8,534 nt of DNA from Beijerinckiaceae bacterium (GTDB taxonomy: Bacteria > Pseudomonadota > Alphaproteobacteria > Rhizobiales > Beijerinckiaceae). The stretch's first letter is position 1, and the number at the start of each line of letters is the position of its first letter. Below, piece after piece: positions 1 to 5,350 of this stretch. A program made the position numbers and the translations under genes. Under the pieces are notes generated by a model. It was not told the origin of the DNA and did not search any database. It worked only from the letters and a program-made list of their open reading frames with translations. The stretch is from assembly GCA_947456315.1 (NCBI GenBank), contig CANGRU010000053.1:1-8534 (forward strand), given 5' to 3'.

Positions 1-11
1 ATCCGGGCAAT

Positions 12-33
12 AAAAAAGGCCCTCTAGGGGGCC
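12..33 (-). terminator. Rho-independent terminator of the minus-strand small RNA candidate
   Basis: Read on the minus strand, a 5-bp GC-only stem (33-29 with 22-18, GGCCC/GGGCC) with a six-base loop is followed at once by six T residues (17-12). This is the classic intrinsic terminator layout. The T-tract lies only on the minus-strand side, so the element ends transcription coming from the right. A competing pairing of 31-36 (GCCCGG) with 3-8 (CCGGGC) also exists and spans the T-tract. Confidence 0.7.
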
Positions 34-136
34 CGGTTATGCGCCATCGGCAGGGAAACGGGTCTCAAACCCGTCCTGTCTCAGGCGCGAAGCATACAAC
101 AAGCTTGGTGGCCACAGAGGCTACTCCAATTTCAGT
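12..136 (-). ncRNA. Candidate small structured RNA, family not recognised
   Basis: A promoter-like pair at 166-171/143-148 would start transcription near 136, and an intrinsic terminator ends it near 12, giving about 125 nt with no plausible reading frame. Between them is a long, interrupted hairpin: 84-88 pairs with 41-45 (GCGCC/GGCGC), 75-78 with 51-54 (CAGG/CCTG) and 69-74 with 58-63 (ACGGGT/ACCCGT) around a five-base loop. The 5' part (GCCTCT near 115-124) can also pair with AGAGGGC in the terminator stem, a long-range closing stem that would compete with termination. The layout, a closing stem plus an apical hairpin separated by loose strands, is loosely like 6S RNA, but I cannot recognise the family from the bases. 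It could instead be a trans-acting sRNA, or simply the 3' untranslated end of the toxin-antitoxin mRNA. Confidence 0.45.
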
Positions 137-142
137 CTGACA

Positions 143-171
143 AGTTTACGGGAGGGGAGGCGCACGGTCAA
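143..171 (-). promoter_or_regulatory. Sigma-70-type promoter for the small RNA candidate
   Basis: On the minus strand, TTGACC (171-166) is followed after exactly 17 bases by TAAACT (148-143). TTGACC is close to the usual alphaproteobacterial -35 box and TAAACT matches four of six -10 positions. Transcription would begin about 136-137. The promoter sits about 40 bp downstream of the antitoxin stop codon, so the RNA need not depend on the toxin-antitoxin promoter. Confidence 0.5.
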
Positions 172-187
172 GTGAAAGGCGCTTGGC

Positions 188-209
188 CAATGGTCACAAA
201 TGACCGTTG
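188..209. repeat. Inverted repeat after the antitoxin gene, upstream of the small RNA promoter
   Basis: GGTCA (192-196) and TGACC (201-205) are perfect inverted copies around CAAA. The match resumes outside a one-base mismatch with CAA (188-190) and TTG (207-209). It lies just past the antitoxin stop (213-215) and is centred about 62 bp upstream of the predicted small RNA start. It could be a 3'-end hairpin of the toxin-antitoxin mRNA (no T-tract follows) or a binding site for a dimeric regulator. The sequence does not decide between these. Confidence 0.4.
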
Positions 210-212
210 TGG

Positions 213-614
213 TTACTCGCGGGGATCGACCAGCATGACAGGGTCAATTTCCAGCGCTTTGGCGATCATCCGGAGCGTTTGGGCCGTGCCCTCACGCTTG
301 CCGGATTCCAGATCGCTCAAATAGCCCTGGGTGAAGCCCGTCTTCTCAGCCACCTCGGCCTGCGTCATGCCCCGCCAATTGCGGACAGCGCGCAGGAGGC
401 TCTCGCCCTTGCGGCAACGGGCCGAGACCTCGACGGGGAGGATGACGTCATAGCCGGCTTTGAGGTCAGCCATCCGCTGATCATAAATGGCGACAAGCTC
501 GGCATTTTCTTCGGCGTCTTCAATCCGCTGCAAGAGCGCGTCGAATTCGGCCTTGGTCAGCAGAACCATTTCAGTCCCGCCGATATCAATGAACTTCGGA
601 TTGAGCTCGCCCAT
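213..614 (-). CDS. XRE-family antitoxin (HigA-like) of a type II toxin-antitoxin pair
   Basis: A 133-residue protein with a C-terminal Cro/C1-type helix-turn-helix at about residues 73-130. Its recognition region reads MTQAEVAEKTGFTQGYLSDLESG, a very typical XRE signature. The N-terminal half (MVLLTKAEFDALL, then an acidic helix rich in E and D) probably binds the toxin. In this family the antitoxin neutralises the toxin by direct binding, and the complex represses its own promoter. The ATG at 614 is chosen because it lies one base after the toxin stop (TGA-A-ATG) with GGGGTG upstream. The reading frame stays open up to 710, but that extension would lie inside the toxin gene. A second possible start is the ATG at 569, just before VLLTKAEF. 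The gene order toxin then antitoxin is as in higBA. Confidence 0.85.
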   Translation of the reverse strand: MGELNPKFIDIGGTEMVLLTKAEFDALLQRIEDAEENAELVAIYDQRMADLKAGYDVILPVEVSARCRKGESLLRAVRNWRGMTQAEVAEKTGFTQGYLSDLESGKREGTAQTLRMIAKALEIDPVMLVDPRE

Positions 615-615
615 T

Positions 616-867
616 TCAGTCACCCCGATAGGTCGCCTCATTCCGGCGACCGATGTAAATGGCCAGAACGGTCGTCCCGTCCTCATTGAAAACAGCGCGA
701 TACACGCCAATACGCATCCGCAATGCAGGACGTCCCGTCAGACGGATGACATCGCCCCTGCCGGTCAGGGCATAAGCCTCAAGAGCTCTCTCGACCGCCT
801 CTTGTGCTTTCAAAGGCAGCGCAAACAGCTGTTTCTCCGCAAAACGGGTGTAAACAATCGTTTTCAT
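616..867 (-). CDS. RelE/ParE-superfamily toxin
   Basis: An 83-residue protein of the usual size for RelE/ParE toxins. The start (MKTIVYTRFAEKQL) is the short strand and first helix of the fold. The middle LRMRIGVYRAVF (residues 49-60) and the end VLAIYIGRRNEATYR (67-81) are the two family blocks, with basic residues R50, R52, R57, R74, R75 and R81 plus Y80 where RelE-type enzymes place ribosome- or RNA-contacting side chains. Whether it cleaves mRNA like RelE/HigB or poisons gyrase like ParE cannot be told from these features. Translation begins at the ATG at 867, with GGTGA seven bases upstream. It is followed after one base by the antitoxin, so the two are surely co-transcribed. The reading frame is intact, with no sign of decay. 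Confidence 0.85.
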   Translation of the reverse strand: MKTIVYTRFAEKQLFALPLKAQEAVERALEAYALTGRGDVIRLTGRPALRMRIGVYRAVFNEDGTTVLAIYIGRRNEATYRGD

Positions 868-905
868 AAAATATCACCAAATATAGCTATATGCAAGTGC
901 TTTGA
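868..905 (-). promoter_or_regulatory. Promoter/operator region of the toxin-antitoxin pair
   Basis: Just upstream of the toxin start is a perfect 12-bp AT-rich palindrome, ATATAGCTATAT (881-892), a good candidate for the autorepression site bound by the XRE antitoxin. Within it, TATATT (minus strand) could serve as a -10 box, with a weak -35-like TTCAAA 16 bases upstream, so repressor and polymerase would compete. The stretch is clearly AT-richer than its surroundings. The palindrome is directly visible; its operator role is inferred. Confidence 0.5.
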
Positions 906-983
906 ATGAATTCTCCAAGCTTGCCACGGATTTGCGCGCCCAGCCACCCCGCCAAAAGGCAGGGCCTAATCCCTAAATCCCTG

Positions 984-1011
984 TTGCAGAGCCCCGACCC
1001 GTCTCTAGGAT
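984..1011 (+). promoter_or_regulatory. Weak promoter candidate for the binding-protein gene
   Basis: In the 193-bp divergent region 868-1060, the best plus-strand pair I see is TTGCAG (984-989), a 16-base spacer and TAGGAT (1006-1011). The -10 matches only four of six positions. The rest of this region holds the toxin promoter on its left side, the short direct repeat TAATCCC/TAAATCCC (967-980) and a purine-rich ribosome binding site (1049-1056). No other gene is visible in it. Confidence 0.2.
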
Positions 1012-1060
1012 GCAGGCAGGACCCCGAAAACAGGGGCCGGACAGATCAGGGAGGGGGCGC

Positions 1061-2104
1061 ATGACCTTGCGCATTCTGGGGCTCATTGGAGCCGGGTTGA
1101 TGGCGGCCACAAATTTGGCTGCCGCCGCCGATGATACGCTCGCCGCATTCTACAAGGGCAAGACGGTCACTGTGCTGATCGGCTCCTCGCCGGGTGGCGG
1201 CTATGATCTTTATGGCCGCATCATCTCGCGTTATCTCGGCCAACACATTCCCGGACAGCCGACGGTTGTTCCCGCCAACATGCCGGGCGCGGGAAGTCAC
1301 ACAGCCGCCGCGCATATTTACAATGCGGCCGCCAAAGACGGGACCGTCATCGGCGCGCTGCAATCGCCTGTCGCCTTCGAGCCCTTCTTGGCGGGGCGCA
1401 GCTTCAATTACGACCCGACCAAATTCGTCTATCTCGGCAGCGCCAATGATGACGTCTATCTGTGCATCGCGCGCGTCGATGCGCCCGTGCAAAAGTTTGA
1501 AGATCTCTTCACCAAAGAATTGCTGATGGGTGGTGTGCAATCCTCCTCGCCTGCTGACAATCCGATCTTCATCAACAATGTGCTGAACGCGAAGTTCAAA
1601 GTCATCACCGGCTATCCCGGCACGCGCGAGATCGGGCTCGCCATCGACCGCAATGAAGTGCATGGCGCTTGCGGTGTCGCTTGGCCTTCGATCTCGGTGA
1701 CAAACCCCGGCTGGTTTGATGGCAGCAAGCCGGGGCGCATGCGCGTGCTGGTGCAGACGCACGCCACAGGTGCAGCAGATCTCAATGCGCAAGGCGTGCC
1801 GAAGATCACCGACTTCGCCAAGACGGACGAGCAGCGCGCCATGCTCGATCTCTATTTCAGCCAGACGGCTTTTGGCCGCCCCTATCTTGTCTCGCCTGAT
1901 GTGCCAGCAGATCGCATCGCAGTACTGCGGGTCGCCTTCAAGGCGACGATTGAAGATCCCAAGTTGCAAGAAGAAACCAAGCGCATCGGTGTCGAGGCCA
2001 ATCATGTCCCCGGTGAAAAGCTGCAAGATATGGTCAAGCGGCTCTATGCAACGCCAGCTGATCTCACCGCCAAAATGAAAGCGGCGACCGTTCCCAAAAA
2101 CTGA
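1061..2104 (+). CDS. Tripartite tricarboxylate transporter substrate-binding protein (Bug/TctC-like)
   Basis: A 347-residue secreted binding protein. Residues 1-23 form a Sec signal peptide (MTLRILGLIGAGLMAATNLAAA) with a likely cut after AAA and no lipobox cysteine, so the mature protein should be free in the periplasm. The segment FYKGKTVTVLIGSSPGGGYD (30-49), followed by NMPGAGS and AAKDGT, is the hallmark of this TTT/Bug subgroup, which binds carboxylate-type ligands for a TctAB membrane pair. The ATG at 1061 is chosen over the one 51 bp upstream because it has GGGAGGGGG in front and begins a proper signal peptide. No TctA or TctB gene is present in the window, so this may be an orphan receptor, as is common for Bug proteins, or use a permease encoded elsewhere. 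The next gene starts 30 bp downstream, so the two are probably one operon. The ligand cannot be predicted. Confidence 0.85.
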   Translation: MTLRILGLIGAGLMAATNLAAAADDTLAAFYKGKTVTVLIGSSPGGGYDLYGRIISRYLGQHIPGQPTVVPANMPGAGSHTAAAHIYNAAAKDGTVIGALQSPVAFEPFLAGRSFNYDPTKFVYLGSANDDVYLCIARVDAPVQKFEDLFTKELLMGGVQSSSPADNPIFINNVLNAKFKVITGYPGTREIGLAIDRNEVHGACGVAWPSISVTNPGWFDGSKPGRMRVLVQTHATGAADLNAQGVPKITDFAKTDEQRAMLDLYFSQTAFGRPYLVSPDVPADRIAVLRVAFKATIEDPKLQEETKRIGVEANHVPGEKLQDMVKRLYATPADLTAKMKAATVPKN

Positions 2105-2134
2105 TCGCACCAAGAAATAAGAAAAGGACAATCC

Positions 2135-3223
2135 ATGGCCAAGCCACCCTTTCGTGCCGAGCATATCGGCAGCTTGCTGCGCCCTGCAGCGCTGCTCGAC
2201 ATGCGCGAAAAATATCGGCGCAGCGAAGTCACCTTTGCTGCGCTCGAAGCTGCCACCAGCGCGGCGATTGAAGAGGCGGTGCGCTTGCAAGAGCGTGTCG
2301 GCCTGCAAGTTGTCACCGACGGCGAGTTTCGCCGCGAGGCCTATCATTCCTACTTCTTCCGCCAGCTCGGCGAAGTCTCGCTCGACAATCCCGCCGACCA
2401 TCAGGCACATGGGCGCGGTGCACAGCCGCAAGCCACCATTGCCTCACGCCTCAAATGGACCAAGCCCATCCATGTGCAGGATTTCGAATTTCTGAAAGCC
2501 CGCACCAAGGCGACACCCAAAATTACCATCCCCGGCCCGTGCGCTTTGCATTTCCGCGGCGGCAATCAGGCAGCACTCGCCACCGCCTACAGCGATATGG
2601 ATCTCTTCTGGGAAGATATGATCGCCGCCTATCGCGCCGAGCTCAATGCGCTGGCGGCGGCGGGCTGCACCTATGTGCAGATCGACGAGACTGCTTTTGC
2701 CAAATTCGGTGATGCCGATGTGCAAGCGCAATTGGCGGCGCGTGGTGATGATTGGGACAAGCTCATCGATTTTTACATCGATGTCACCAACCGCGTGTTG
2801 CGTGATCTACCAAGCTCACTGACCATCGGCATGCATTTGTGTCGCGGCAACCGCGGCGGCAAATGGCATGCAGAAGGCAGTTATGAGACGGTTGCCGACC
2901 GCCTCTTCAACAAGCTCGATATTACCACCTTCTTTCTGGAATATGATTCCCCGCGCGCGGGCACATTCACGCCGCTGCGTCTTGTGCCCAAAGACAAGCA
3001 TGTCATTCTGGGTCTGGTCTCGACCAAGAGCGATGAGCTCGAAGACAAACAGGCGTTGAAGGCCCGCATCGAAGAGGCCACGAAATTTGTGGCGCTCGAC
3101 AAACTCGGCATCAGCCCGCAATGCGGCTTTGCCAGTGTGGAATCCGGCAATCCGATTTCACCTGCCACACAGGAAGCGAAACTGAAGCTTGTCGCAGATG
3201 TCGCGCGCGAGGTGTGGGGCTGA
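2135..3223 (+). CDS. MetE-like cobalamin-independent methionine synthase family protein (catalytic domain only)
   Basis: A 362-residue single-domain TIM-barrel protein of the MetE C-terminal family (COG0620 type), about half the length of full MetE. The expected zinc ligands are present: H234 and C236 (MHLCRGN), E269 (FFLEYDSPRAG) and C330 (SPQCGFAS). The QIDE motif (182-185) and the TDGEFRR motif (61-67) are also as in the family. The zinc activates a thiol such as homocysteine for attack on a methyl or other alkyl donor. Without the N-terminal MetE half, the donor may not be methyl-tetrahydrofolate polyglutamate, and short members of this family have varied or unknown substrates. AAAAGGA lies about 8 bases before the ATG. 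The gene follows the binding-protein gene by 30 bp, so uptake and metabolism of one compound may be linked, which is inference only. Annotation as methionine synthase would be over-precise. Confidence 0.85.
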   Translation: MAKPPFRAEHIGSLLRPAALLDMREKYRRSEVTFAALEAATSAAIEEAVRLQERVGLQVVTDGEFRREAYHSYFFRQLGEVSLDNPADHQAHGRGAQPQATIASRLKWTKPIHVQDFEFLKARTKATPKITIPGPCALHFRGGNQAALATAYSDMDLFWEDMIAAYRAELNALAAAGCTYVQIDETAFAKFGDADVQAQLAARGDDWDKLIDFYIDVTNRVLRDLPSSLTIGMHLCRGNRGGKWHAEGSYETVADRLFNKLDITTFFLEYDSPRAGTFTPLRLVPKDKHVILGLVSTKSDELEDKQALKARIEEATKFVALDKLGISPQCGFASVESGNPISPATQEAKLKLVADVAREVWG

Positions 3224-3235
3224 GGGGTCGGGTCC

Positions 3236-3379
3236 CCCTCCCCCTTGAGGGGAGGGGCTAGGGGTGGGGGTCGCGCCAACTGACTTGTTCAGCGCGAAGC
3301 CAAACCAACGTCCAACATATAATGACCCCCACCCCGCTCGGGCTAATGCCCGAGTCGTCCCTCCCCTCAAGGGGGAGGG
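3236..3379. repeat. Nested inverted repeat between the convergent MetE-like gene and miaA
   Basis: A 21-bp arm at 3236-3256 recurs exactly inverted at 3359-3379. A second block, GGGGTGGGGGTC (3261-3272), recurs inverted at 3324-3335. Each 21-bp arm is itself a hairpin (CCCTCCCC, five-base loop, GGGGAGGG). The left arm has GCTA between its two blocks, whereas the right arm carries a 23-bp insert holding a separate perfect hairpin (3337-3354). The centre (3273-3323) is AT-richer and not repeated. The right arm ends four bases before the miaA stop codon. This has the form of an intergenic palindromic element of the REP/RIME kind. It could act as a two-way terminator or mRNA stabiliser, though no clear T-tract follows either hairpin. 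It fills the whole 160-bp gap between the two genes. Confidence 0.85.
3337..3354. repeat. Perfect 7-bp hairpin inserted in the right arm of the repeat
   Basis: CTCGGGC (3337-3343) and GCCCGAG (3348-3354) form a perfect stem around TAAT. It sits exactly where the right arm departs from the left arm, so it looks like an insertion into, or a variant of, the repeat unit. Confidence 0.65.
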
Positions 3380-3383
3380 AGGA

Positions 3384-4295
3384 TCACAAGGACGCCGACA
3401 CCACGTCCCACGCCGCCTCCGGCGCGACCAAGTCGAACTCCGGCAATTGGTGGCGCACGAAGGTGAATTGTCGTTTGGAATAAGCGCGTGTGTCGCGCTG
3501 GCCGCGCTCAATCGCCGCTTCCAGTGTCGAGGTCCCGCGCAAATAGTCGATCAGTCCGGGCACGCCATGCGCGCGCATGACGGGCAGCGCGGGGTCAAGA
3601 CCTCGTGCCGCCAAAGTCTCGACTTCCTCGAGCGCCCCCGCCTCCATCATGGTGAGAAAACGCGCATCGATCCGCGCCTTCAAAACCTCGCGCTCGGGCG
3701 CCAGAAAGAAAGCGCGCGTGGTCGATGGCTCCAAGAGAGGCACTCCGGGGCGCGCCTGAAACGAGACCAGTGGCGCGCCGGTGGCTTCAAACACTTCCAA
3801 AGCGCGCAAGATGCGCTGGGGGTCGGTCGGGCGCAGGCCCGCCGCTGTCGCAGGATCAACCGCTGACAAGCGGGCATGCAGCTCTTGAGGCGCGAGGCCC
3901 GAGGCCTGCGCCCGCACCTTCGCGCGCACATCCTCGGGGACGGCCGGAATATCGGAGAGGCCGCGCAGCAGGGCCTTGAAATACATGCCCGTGCCGCCGG
4001 TGAAGATCGGCAAGCGTCTCTGCGCGTGAAGCTCGGCAATCAGCGCCTTGGCATCCTCGACCCAGCGCCCGACAGAATAATTCTCCAACCCGTCCACATG
4101 GCCAAAGAGCCGGTGGGGCACCTGCCCCTCTTCCTCAAGGGTCGGGCGCGCCGTAATGACCCGCAAATCGTGGTAGACCTGCATGGAATCCGCATTGACC
4201 ACGACACCGCCTGTGGCTTCAGCCAGCCGGATGGCCAAAGCGGACTTGCCGCTGGCCGTTGGTCCTGCAATGAGAAGGGCAGATATTTCAACCAC
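3384..4295 (-). CDS. miaA: tRNA dimethylallyltransferase
   Basis: A 303-residue enzyme that transfers a dimethylallyl group to N6 of adenosine 37 in tRNAs reading codons that begin with U, supporting anticodon stacking and reading-frame fidelity. Visible family marks are the P-loop GPTASGKS (11-18), ADSMQVY (35-41, the tRNA- and catalysis-linked motif), the ARPT segment with the following HRLFG, the FTGGTGMYF block near residue 100 and the C-terminal [12 protein letters not shown], equivalent to the conserved KRQxTWxR tail. The length is normal. The start is GTG at 4295: the frame is closed by a stop 15 codon-bases further upstream (TGA), and the nearby ATG at 4314 is out of frame. AGGGG stands about ten bases before it. 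It is divergent from serB, and convergent with the MetE-like gene across a repeat. Confidence 0.95.
   Translation of the reverse strand: MVEISALLIAGPTASGKSALAIRLAEATGGVVVNADSMQVYHDLRVITARPTLEEEGQVPHRLFGHVDGLENYSVGRWVEDAKALIAELHAQRRLPIFTGGTGMYFKALLRGLSDIPAVPEDVRAKVRAQASGLAPQELHARLSAVDPATAAGLRPTDPQRILRALEVFEATGAPLVSFQARPGVPLLEPSTTRAFFLAPEREVLKARIDARFLTMMEAGALEEVETLAARGLDPALPVMRAHGVPGLIDYLRGTSTLEAAIERGQRDTRAYSKRQFTFVRHQLPEFDLVAPEAAWDVVSASL
4259..4287 (+). promoter_or_regulatory. Possible serB promoter inside the miaA coding region
   Basis: TTGGTC (4259-4264), a 17-base spacer and GATATT (4282-4287) make a modest sigma-70-like pair on the plus strand. Transcription would begin near 4294 and leave a leader of about 19 bases before the serB ATG. 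Both boxes match consensus only partly, but a promoter must lie within miaA because the gap between the two start codons is just 17 bp. Confidence 0.3.
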
Positions 4296-4312
4296 GGTCC
4301 GAAAGCCCCTTC

Positions 4313-5209
4313 ATGACTTTTGTTGCCACGCTGATCTCCAACCCTGCCCGCCCCGCGCTCGACGAGGCGCTACTGGCCAAGGCCGCTTCGGCCCTGCCGG
4401 CAGCAAGCGCCCCTGACTGGCTGGCGCCCAACATTGCAGCCGACATCTCCTTCGCACCTCAGGGGCCGACAGACAACCGCGCGCTGGCTGATGCCGTGCG
4501 CGCCGCTCTTGGCGGTGCCCCCGTTGACGTCATCGTTCAGGAGAAAGCCACACGGCGCAAGAAGCTGTTTCTGGCTGACATGGATTCCACCATGATCGGG
4601 CAGGAATGCATCGATGAGCTTGCCGATTATGTCGGCAAAAAAGAACATGTGGCCGCCATTACCGAGCGCGCCATGCGCGGCGAAATCGAATTCGAACCCG
4701 CTCTGCGCGAACGCGTGGCTCTGCTCAAAGGGCTCGATGCGAAAATCGTCACGCAAGTGATTGCCGAGCGCATCACCTTCACACCGGGTGGGCGCGAACT
4801 GGTGCGCACCATGCGGGCCAATGGCGCGCATACCGCACTTGTCTCAGGCGGCTTCACGCTTTTCACCAGCGCGGTGGCCGAGGCTATCGGTTTTCATGAA
4901 AATCGCGCCAATGTGCTGATCGTGGAAGATGATCAATTTGCTGGCCTTGTCAGCGAACCCATTCTTGGCAAGGAAGCCAAACTGGCCTCGCTGATCGAAT
5001 TGCGCGAGCGCCACAGCTTGCGCCCGCAAGACACAATGGCGGTGGGCGATGGCGCGAATGATCTGGCTATGCTGGGCGAAGCGGGACTGGGTGTGGCCTT
5101 TTATGCCAAACCTGCTGTCGCAGCCGCAGCGCATGCGCGGATCGATCATTCCGATCTGAGCGCCCTGCTCTATGCGCAGGGATATAAAGCAGCAGATTTC
5201 GTCAAATAA
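4313..5209 (+). CDS. serB: Phosphoserine phosphatase
   Basis: A 298-residue cytoplasmic HAD-superfamily phosphatase that hydrolyses O-phosphoserine to serine, the last step of the phosphorylated serine pathway. HAD motifs are in order: DMDST (89-93, with the nucleophile D89 and acid/base D91), SGGF (178-181), the lysine of LGKEAK (near 220-223) and GDGANDLAML (245-254), whose aspartates hold magnesium. The segment between motifs I and II (QECIDELADYVGKKEHVAAITERAM) is the helical cap typical of SerB. Residues 1-80 form an N-terminal region, in the position of an ACT-like domain, starting VATLISNPARPALD, a pattern I recall from alphaproteobacterial SerB proteins. The ribosome binding site is weak. 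The start lies 17 bp from the divergent miaA start, and a REP-like element follows the stop by five bases. Confidence 0.95.
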   Translation: MTFVATLISNPARPALDEALLAKAASALPAASAPDWLAPNIAADISFAPQGPTDNRALADAVRAALGGAPVDVIVQEKATRRKKLFLADMDSTMIGQECIDELADYVGKKEHVAAITERAMRGEIEFEPALRERVALLKGLDAKIVTQVIAERITFTPGGRELVRTMRANGAHTALVSGGFTLFTSAVAEAIGFHENRANVLIVEDDQFAGLVSEPILGKEAKLASLIELRERHSLRPQDTMAVGDGANDLAMLGEAGLGVAFYAKPAVAAAAHARIDHSDLSALLYAQGYKAADFVK

Positions 5210-5214
5210 ACACC

Positions 5215-5297
5215 GTCATTGCGAGCGAAGCGAAGCAATCCAGAGAGCAACCTTTAGCTTTCTGGATTGCTTCGTCGCTTTCGCTCCTCGCAATGAC
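5215..5297. repeat. REP-like palindromic intergenic element
   Basis: An imperfect inverted repeat with a left arm at 5215-5244 and a right arm at 5261-5297. Both arms begin from outside with GTCATTGCGAG and end inside with GAAGCAATCCAGA. Between these blocks the right arm has about seven extra bases made of GCGA/GAAGCGA-like units. The loop is 16 bases. From memory, palindromes containing GTCATTGCGAGCGAAGCGAA are scattered between genes in many alphaproteobacterial genomes. It follows the serB stop directly and can fold into a long hairpin that may protect the serB mRNA 3' end. Confidence 0.8.
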
Positions 5298-5300
5298 AGC

Positions 5301-5330
5301 AAAGAAAAAGGCGGGCCAAAGCCCGCCTTT
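5301..5330 (-). terminator. Rho-independent terminator of degP, possibly two-way
   Basis: GGCGGGC (5310-5316) pairs with GCCCGCC (5321-5327) around CAAA, and the flanking AAA/TTT extend the stem to ten base pairs. On the minus strand the stem runs into TTTTTCTTT (5309-5301), a strong terminator about 20 bp beyond the degP stop. On the plus strand only three T residues follow, so termination of serB transcripts here is possible but weaker. Confidence 0.85.
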
Positions 5331-5350
5331 CTCGTCACTCACGGCAAAGC

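Noticed and set aside
58..74. tRNA anticodon-arm look-alike (5-bp stem with a seven-base loop on the minus strand)
   Set aside because: There is no D arm, T arm with TTC, or acceptor stem around it. It is better explained as the tip of the longer hairpin 41-88.
615..710. N-terminal extension of the antitoxin to 165 residues (start at 710)
   Set aside because: It would run through the toxin gene in another frame; the ATG at 614 follows the toxin stop by one base and has a purine-rich lead.
1010..1060. Earlier ATG for the binding protein, adding 17 residues
   Set aside because: The added residues are charged and would spoil the signal peptide. The ATG at 1061 has a strong ribosome binding site.
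1046..2431. Long open frame of 461 codons on the minus strand across the binding-protein gene
   Set aside because: It is antisense to a well-recognised protein and overlaps the next gene, and its translation is rich in R, H and C with no family pattern. It is a shadow of high-G+C coding sequence.
3236..3379. CRISPR array or insertion sequence
   Set aside because: There are only two inverted, not direct, copies, no regular spacers and no transposase gene.
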